Positions 17,099-21,120 of a DNA stretch of 21,120 nucleotides are shown piece by piece. Below the pieces are notes generated by a model. The model was not told the origin of the DNA. It did not search any database and saw only the letters and a program-made list of their open reading frames with translations. Both the position numbers and the translations under genes were made by a program. Every line of letters starts with the position of its first letter. Position 1 is the stretch's first letter. Source of the DNA: Bacteroidota bacterium (GTDB lineage Bacteria > Bacteroidota > Bacteroidia > Chitinophagales > Chitinophagaceae); contig CANFLP010000021.1 in the NCBI GenBank assembly GCA_947447835.1, positions 1-21,120 on the forward strand, in the 5' to 3' direction.

Positions 17099-17482
17099 AT
17101 GAAGAAACAAATATTAATCTTACTTGCCGTAGCATTTAGTATTAACGCTGCAATAGCACAAAACAGAGTAGGTGAATTAAAGCATATTGTATTATTTACA
17201 TTTAAAGCTACTTCTACTCCTAAAGAAGTTGAAAATGTTGCAAAAACCTTTGCAGCATTATATGGCAAAGCGCCGCAGGTGAAAAAAATGGAATGGGGTA
17301 TTAATATGAGTCCAGAACATTTGGATCAAGGCTTTACACATTGCTTTACCCTCACTTTTAACTCAGAAAAAGACCTAGCAGAATATCAACAAAATCCTGA
17401 TCACAAAGCTTTTCAAGCTATTTTAAAACCACATATGGATAAAGTGTTTGTTGTGGACTATTTTGTGGAACCAAATAAATAA
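17099..17482 (+). CDS. Secreted Dabb-domain protein (stress-responsive A/B barrel)
   Basis: A 127-residue protein with a clear signal peptide (residues 1-20, AAIAQ) and one Dabb domain (PF07876 type): LKHIVLFTFK (27-36), a VENVAKTFAAL helix, and the FTHCFTLTF and HKAFQAILKPHMDKVFVVDYF segments near the end. Dabb proteins form dimeric ferredoxin-like barrels; plant and actinomycete members include small-molecule cyclases and dehydratases, but most bacterial ones have no known activity. It follows the aldo/keto reductase by 47 bp without a visible terminator, so it may share the PhyH transcript, and is followed by a strong hairpin at 17538-17568. Its export separates it from its cytoplasmic neighbours, which is puzzling. 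Confidence 0.86.
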   Translation: MKKQILILLAVAFSINAAIAQNRVGELKHIVLFTFKATSTPKEVENVAKTFAALYGKAPQVKKMEWGINMSPEHLDQGFTHCFTLTFNSEKDLAEYQQNPDHKAFQAILKPHMDKVFVVDYFVEPNK

Positions 17483-17530
17483 AATGCCTTAGCTTCTATA
17501 AAAGCATTCACTATTTTGATCTAAAGAGAT

Positions 17531-17538
17531 TAACTTTA
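17531..17538 (+). promoter_or_regulatory. Weak candidate -7 box before the alpha/beta hydrolase
   Basis: TAACTTTA is the same octamer as in the candidate promoter before the ABC operon. TTTG at 17515-17518 is only 12 bases upstream, too close for a standard -33 box. If used, transcription would start near 17545, inside the left arm of the hairpin. Confidence 0.2.
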
Positions 17539-17568
17539 ATACAGCCTACAAAACAGGCTGTATTTTTT
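17538..17568 (+). terminator. Hairpin-T terminator ending at the next gene's start codon
   Basis: AATACAGCCT (17538-17547) pairs perfectly with AGGCTGTATT (17555-17564) around a 7-base loop, followed by a T tract through 17568. It should terminate the Dabb transcript. The T tract directly abuts the ATG at 17569, so the element also forms the entire immediate leader of the alpha/beta hydrolase gene. Confidence 0.82.
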
Positions 17569-18534
17569 ATGTCTAGATTTTCAAAAAAAGTATTCACCAC
17601 AATCAAATATGCATTTACTTCCCTATTTGTATTGCTTATTATCATAGTATCTGTTTTTGCTCAATCAGATATTCCCAAGGATATACTAATTAAAAAATAT
17701 GGGGCTGGTGTTTCCAAGTTTATGCCTATTATGGGTATGCAGGTACACTATCGCGATCAAGGTAATGCGCTAGACAGTTTACCTTTAGTGTTAATCCATG
17801 GAACATCTTCCTCTCTTCACACATGGGAAAAAATTACTGCAATTTTAAATTCACCAAATTATGAGAATAAGCGTGTGATAGCTTTAGATATGCCAGCCTT
17901 TGGTTTAACTGGACTTAATCCAGAAAATAGTTACTCTTATGATAATTATACACAGGTGATTGACTCTCTACTAATTAAATTAAAAGTAAACAGTTGTATT
18001 ATAGGAGGTAATTCCTTAGGAGGTGGCATTGCATGGCATTATACAGTAGCGCATCCAAATAAAGTAGCAAAACTAATATTAATTGACGCTAGTGGTTATC
18101 CTCACAAGAATGAAAAAGGATCTTTAGGATTTAAGATTGCTCAAATGCCTGTAATAAATAATTTACTATTATTTATTACACCGAAGTCATTGGTAAGAAA
18201 AAGTATTGAAAGCGTATATTATGACCACAGTTTAATTGAAGAGTCAACAATAACTAGATATCACGAATTATTGCTTTGTGAAGGAAATAGAAAAGCTGCA
18301 TTATCTTTATTCAAACATCCTTTTCAGCAAAACACAGAACTCATTAAAACCATTCAAGCCCCTACTTTAATTTTATGGGGCAAAGAAGATGGCCTAATTT
18401 CAGTTGATAATGCAAAACTTTTTAATGCTGATATCAAAAATAGTCAAGTTGTAATTTTAGATAAAGTTGGGCACGTGCCAAACGAAGAAGCCCCTAAACA
18501 AGTTGCAAAAGTAATTTATCAATTTATAAAATAA
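17569..18534 (+). CDS. Exported alpha/beta hydrolase
   Basis: A 321-residue alpha/beta-hydrolase fold enzyme with an N-terminal basic segment and hydrophobic helix (about 14-31), either a signal peptide cut near VFAQ or a membrane anchor. The oxyanion HG is at 77-78 (LIHGTSS), the nucleophile elbow GNSLGG gives S149, the acid is D274 (WGKEDG) and the base H302 (VGHVP). This is the complete triad of esterases, lipases, haloperoxidase-like and C-C bond hydrolases; the substrate cannot be told. The chosen start keeps the export signal, and no in-frame upstream ATG exists back to 17482. The terminator hairpin immediately upstream leaves no room for a normal leader. The stop is 5 bp before the next gene, so the two are likely co-transcribed. 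Confidence 0.88.
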   Translation: MSRFSKKVFTTIKYAFTSLFVLLIIIVSVFAQSDIPKDILIKKYGAGVSKFMPIMGMQVHYRDQGNALDSLPLVLIHGTSSSLHTWEKITAILNSPNYENKRVIALDMPAFGLTGLNPENSYSYDNYTQVIDSLLIKLKVNSCIIGGNSLGGGIAWHYTVAHPNKVAKLILIDASGYPHKNEKGSLGFKIAQMPVINNLLLFITPKSLVRKSIESVYYDHSLIEESTITRYHELLLCEGNRKAALSLFKHPFQQNTELIKTIQAPTLILWGKEDGLISVDNAKLFNADIKNSQVVILDKVGHVPNEEAPKQVAKVIYQFIK

Positions 18535-18539
18535 CACAC

Positions 18540-19286
18540 ATGAAAACCTATTTCAAGCACCTAGTACTTTTGTCTTTCACATTCATTTCAAAAGTTGGTT
18601 ACACACAACAATTGGGAATTGATATGGGAGCTCCGGGTGCAACTGGTGGAAATTACGGAACAGTGCGTGTTTTTGATCCAGCTAAACTTACAGATAAAAA
18701 AACGAGTAGCTTAACCTATGCAGACGTTGAGGGCTCTCCGTTTTGGGATGACAATTGGCATGCTGCAATTATATATTTTAATAATAATGGGATAGTAAAA
18801 TTACCTCAAGCAAAACTAAATTTACTTACAGGAGAAATTCATTATTTGAGTCCTGTTGGAACAGAGCTTGCAGTAGAAAATGAAAATATTGAAAAATTAG
18901 TGTTTATAAATGAAAAGGACAACACTAAGCCTCTTGCAGTATTTGCAACACTTCCAGACTATGTGGATAATAAACCTAAAGCACTATTTCGTGTTTTTAA
19001 CAACGGCTACTTACAATTAGTTTTACTTCAAAAGAACTTGGTAAAAACTAGTCCTTATGACCCAATGCTTGGAAAAAACATTAGTAGTTTTTTCTCTAAA
19101 AAATATTATGCAATCTATATTAATGGACAAATTAAACCGTTAAAAGATTTAGACAGAAACAGTATATTATCTGCTATTCCATTTGAAGCAACAGTGGAAC
19201 CATGGCTAAAACAAAATAAGAACAAGTTAAAATCAGAAAATGATATTATTGATTTGCTAACTTATTTTAATAGCATAAAAAAATAA
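18540..19286 (+). CDS. Secreted protein of unknown function
   Basis: A 248-residue protein I cannot assign to a named family. It has a signal peptide (about residues 1-22, ending GYTQ) and a mature part rich in beta-strand pattern. A glycine-rich start (GAPGATGGNYG, about 30-40) is followed by VEGSPFWDDNWHAAIIYF and a VKLPQAKLNLLTGEIHYL-like segment. This last part recalls, from memory, a motif in many Bacteroidota hypothetical proteins in which an SPFL/SPFW segment precedes a strand pair with LRxNxYxxE. The C-terminus ends in a charged helical region (about 225-247). No catalytic motif, Cys pair or membrane helix beyond the leader is evident. It follows the alpha/beta hydrolase by 5 bp, so it may assist or anchor it. 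It converges on the VIT1-type gene with an 8-bp gap. Confidence 0.7.
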   Translation: MKTYFKHLVLLSFTFISKVGYTQQLGIDMGAPGATGGNYGTVRVFDPAKLTDKKTSSLTYADVEGSPFWDDNWHAAIIYFNNNGIVKLPQAKLNLLTGEIHYLSPVGTELAVENENIEKLVFINEKDNTKPLAVFATLPDYVDNKPKALFRVFNNGYLQLVLLQKNLVKTSPYDPMLGKNISSFFSKKYYAIYINGQIKPLKDLDRNSILSAIPFEATVEPWLKQNKNKLKSENDIIDLLTYFNSIKK

Positions 19287-19294
19287 GTTGAACC

Positions 19295-19999
19295 TTAGGC
19301 TTGTATTAATTTAGCTACAGCAAATGCAGTTGCGGCTGCAATAGCACCAATAAACATCACTTTTACACCGCCCCACCAAGGATTGATTCCTGTCATTTTG
19401 CTTTTAAAGAATCCAAACACGTACAAGCAAACCAAGGTGATTAATGCAGATATTTTTAACCCTTCTAGCGAATTGCTTACAAAAAAATAAGGTGTTAGAG
19501 GAATAAGGCCACCTACAACATAACTTAATCCTATATTAAAAGCACTTCTGTGTGCACGTTTTGGATCTGGTTCCTCAAGTCCTAATTCAAACTTCATCAT
19601 AAAGTCTACCCAACGCTTATCATCTTTAATAATTTCCTGTGTTGCTTCTTCGGCTGTGGAAGGTGTTAAACCCCATCCCAAAAACACATCACGTACCTCT
19701 TGTATTTCCACCTCTCTTTTATGTTCTAGTTCCCAATACTCACGTTTTAATTCACTTTTATAATGGTCTTGCTCGGTTTTGCCAGCTAAGTAACCTCCCA
19801 AGCCCATGGCAATAGATCCAGCAGCAATTTCGGCAATACCGGCAATCCAAATTAAACTTACATGATCACCTACTGCTCCGCTTAAACCAGCAGCCAACGC
19901 AAAAGGCACAGTTAATCCATCACTCATACCAATTACGATATCAGAAAGCAGATCAGTACTTTTCATATGCTCTTCAAGATGTAAATGTGTTTCGCTCAT
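19295..19999 (-). CDS. VIT1/CCC1-family iron/manganese transporter
   Basis: A 234-residue inner-membrane protein from the preferred start MSETHLHLEEH. DIVIGMSDGLTVPFALAAGLSGA (helix 1) is the family signature; about five hydrophobic segments follow, with a charged Glu-rich cytoplasmic region (YKSELKREYWELEHKREVEIQEV to KFELGLEEPDPKRA) that forms the metal-binding domain in plant VIT1. Relatives move Fe2+ or Mn2+ out of the cytoplasm, usually for detoxification. An in-frame ATG at 20035 would add 12 residues (MASIGNLYNSIN), but a consensus -7 box at 20037-20044 would place the transcript start downstream of it, favouring 19999. The His/Glu-rich N-terminus may help bind metal. It is a single gene, divergent from the oxidoreductase at 20111. 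Confidence 0.92.
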   Translation of the reverse strand: MSETHLHLEEHMKSTDLLSDIVIGMSDGLTVPFALAAGLSGAVGDHVSLIWIAGIAEIAAGSIAMGLGGYLAGKTEQDHYKSELKREYWELEHKREVEIQEVRDVFLGWGLTPSTAEEATQEIIKDDKRWVDFMMKFELGLEEPDPKRAHRSAFNIGLSYVVGGLIPLTPYFFVSNSLEGLKISALITLVCLYVFGFFKSKMTGINPWWGGVKVMFIGAIAAATAFAVAKLIQA

Positions 20000-20036
20000 G
20001 TTTATAGAATTATATAGGTTGCCAATAGAAGCCATT

Positions 20037-20044
20037 CAAATGTA
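20037..20044 (-). promoter_or_regulatory. Candidate -7 box for the metal transporter gene
   Basis: On the minus strand this reads TACATTTG, a full match to the Bacteroidota TAnnTTTG -7 element. The expected start, about 5-7 bases downstream, falls near 20030, past the ATG at 20035 and about 30 bases before the ATG at 19999. No well-spaced TTTG -33 box was found. Confidence 0.4.
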
Positions 20045-20110
20045 AACAAAAATGAATAAATTTAATGAAGAGAAAAACAAATCTTAATCATAAATTATAA
20101 ATCAAAAATT

Positions 20111-21120
20111 ATGGATGCTAAAAACAATAGCAGGAGGAAGTTTCTAAAAAATACTGCAACCATTATTGCAGGCATTTCAATTGTACCAAGACATGTATTA
20201 GGAAGAGGCTTTCTTGCTCCAAGCGATCAACTTACAAAAGGGATTATTGGTGTGGGCGGAATGGGTCGAGGTCACATTCCATATGCAGGTACAAGAGTGG
20301 TAGCCATTTGCGATGTAGATAAAAATCATTTAAAAGAAGTAGCTGATAGTATTGGTGGTGGAGTAAAAACATTTCATGATCACCGTGAGTTAGTAAACTT
20401 ACCCGAAGTAGATATTGTTCATATTGCTACACCTCCACACTGGCATGGTATTATGTCGGTAGATGCAGCTAAAGCAGGAAAAGATATTTGGTGTGAAAAA
20501 CCAATGACTAGGACTATTGGTGAAGGAAAAATAGTAAGAGAAGCAGTTGCTCAATATGGTAGAATGTTCCGATTAAATACTTGGTTCCGTTTTGAAGATA
20601 ATTTTTACGGCATGAATACTACCGTGAAGCCGATAAAAAAATTAGTAGAAAGTGGGTTGTTGGGTTGGCCATTAACTGTAACAGTTAGCAAGACCACCGG
20701 TTTTGATTGGAAATTTTATTGGGTAGGAAAAACTAATTTAGAAACGCAACAAGTACCAGAACAGTTAGATTATGATCGCTGGTTGGGACCGGCTCCCTAT
20801 AAGCCTTACAACGCACATCGAACACATCAAACCTTTAGAGGTTACTGGGATTATGATGGAGGGGGTTTAGGCGATATGGGTCAACACTATTTAGATCCAA
20901 TCCAATATTTTTTAGGCAAGGATCAAACTAGTCCTATAAAGGTAGAAGTAGATGCCGAGCAACAACATCCTGATGCTTGTGGTACTTTTAGAAAAATCAC
21001 TTATACCTACGCTGACGGTTGTAAAATTATTTTAGATGGTGAAGCAAAAGATCCAAATGCTGCATACATAGAAGGACCTAACGGAAAATTATTCGCAGGA
21101 TTTAAATCAACCATTCCAAA
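20111..21120 (+). CDS. Tat-exported Gfo/Idh/MocA oxidoreductase, 3'-truncated by window edge
   Basis: The frame is open from ATG 20111 to the right edge (336 complete codons), so the C-terminus is missing. The leader has a twin-arginine motif (SRRKFL, residues 7-12) and a hydrophobic stretch, indicating export of a folded protein carrying its NAD(P) cofactor. The Rossmann motif GVGGMG is at 47-52, the acidic D68 ends the second strand (ICDVD), and the family's catalytic EKP lies at 129-131 (K130). GDMGQHYLD (254-262) holds the active-site histidine H259 expected in the C-terminal sheet domain. Tat-exported members are common in Bacteroidota and Planctomycetes and include glycosidase-like and sugar C3-oxidising enzymes; the exact reaction is unknown. 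A possible weak -7-like TAAATTTA lies at 20057-20064. Confidence 0.92.
   Translation, partial: MDAKNNSRRKFLKNTATIIAGISIVPRHVLGRGFLAPSDQLTKGIIGVGGMGRGHIPYAGTRVVAICDVDKNHLKEVADSIGGGVKTFHDHRELVNLPEVDIVHIATPPHWHGIMSVDAAKAGKDIWCEKPMTRTIGEGKIVREAVAQYGRMFRLNTWFRFEDNFYGMNTTVKPIKKLVESGLLGWPLTVTVSKTTGFDWKFYWVGKTNLETQQVPEQLDYDRWLGPAPYKPYNAHRTHQTFRGYWDYDGGGLGDMGQHYLDPIQYFLGKDQTSPIKVEVDAEQQHPDACGTFRKITYTYADGCKIILDGEAKDPNAAYIEGPNGKLFAGFKSTIP

Noticed and set aside
20000..20035. Longer VIT1-type start at 20035
   Set aside because: A full TAnnTTTG -7 box sits directly upstream, so this ATG probably precedes the transcript start.

Overview
The window is AT-rich, densely packed bacterial chromosome that reads as Bacteroidota, probably a Chitinophagaceae-like member. 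The phylum call rests on: a CBM9-like/DUF5916 outer-membrane protein, lack of Shine-Dalgarno-like leaders, candidate TAnnTTTG-type promoter boxes, many Sec-exported hydrolases plus two Tat-type leaders, and families common in that phylum (Dabb, PhyH, Gfo/Idh/MocA, YncE-phosphoesterase, sialate O-acetylesterase). The family-level call is inference. No tRNA, rRNA, IS element, CRISPR array or integrase was seen, and no gene-free stretch exceeds 300 bases.

Layout. (1) 1-1185 (+): 3' part of a gene for a surface fibre-like protein with fourteen 15/16-residue repeats and a phage-tail-like C-terminal domain; it runs off the left edge. (2) 1190-2470 (-): Tat-exported M24 aminopeptidase P-like enzyme. 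(3) 2582-11083 (+): five-gene run of DUF5916 barrel protein, sialate O-acetylesterase-like esterase, serine beta-lactamase-family hydrolase, MFS transporter and YncE-propeller/phosphoesterase, closed by a strong hairpin-T terminator at 11105-11142. (4) 11202-14240 (+): lipoprotein adaptor, FtsX-type permease and ABC ATPase, with overlapping or near-touching genes. (5) 14243-15091 (-): AraC-family regulator, divergent from (6) PhyH dioxygenase, aldo/keto reductase and secreted Dabb protein (15234-17482, +). (7) 17569-19286 (+): exported alpha/beta hydrolase and an unrecognised secreted protein. (8) 19295-19999 (-): VIT1/CCC1-type metal transporter. (9) 20111 to the right edge (+): Tat-exported Gfo/Idh/MocA oxidoreductase, cut by the window end.

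How they may work together (inference). The five-gene run looks like an envelope-to-cytoplasm scavenging unit: surface or periplasmic hydrolases remove acyl or phosphate groups and the ACS-like MFS carrier imports the small product. The AraC/PhyH/AKR/Dabb block looks like a locally regulated oxidation-reduction module for a small organic substrate. The ABC trio is a MacAB/DevBCA-type export or envelope-maintenance system without a local outer-membrane factor. All complete genes look intact; I see no frameshift or pseudogene.

Nothing here is clearly a new defence or mobile system. The most unusual sequence is the repeat fibre at the left edge. Next come the unassigned enzyme cassettes, the unknown protein at 18540-19286, and two places where terminators and transcription or translation starts seem to overlap.
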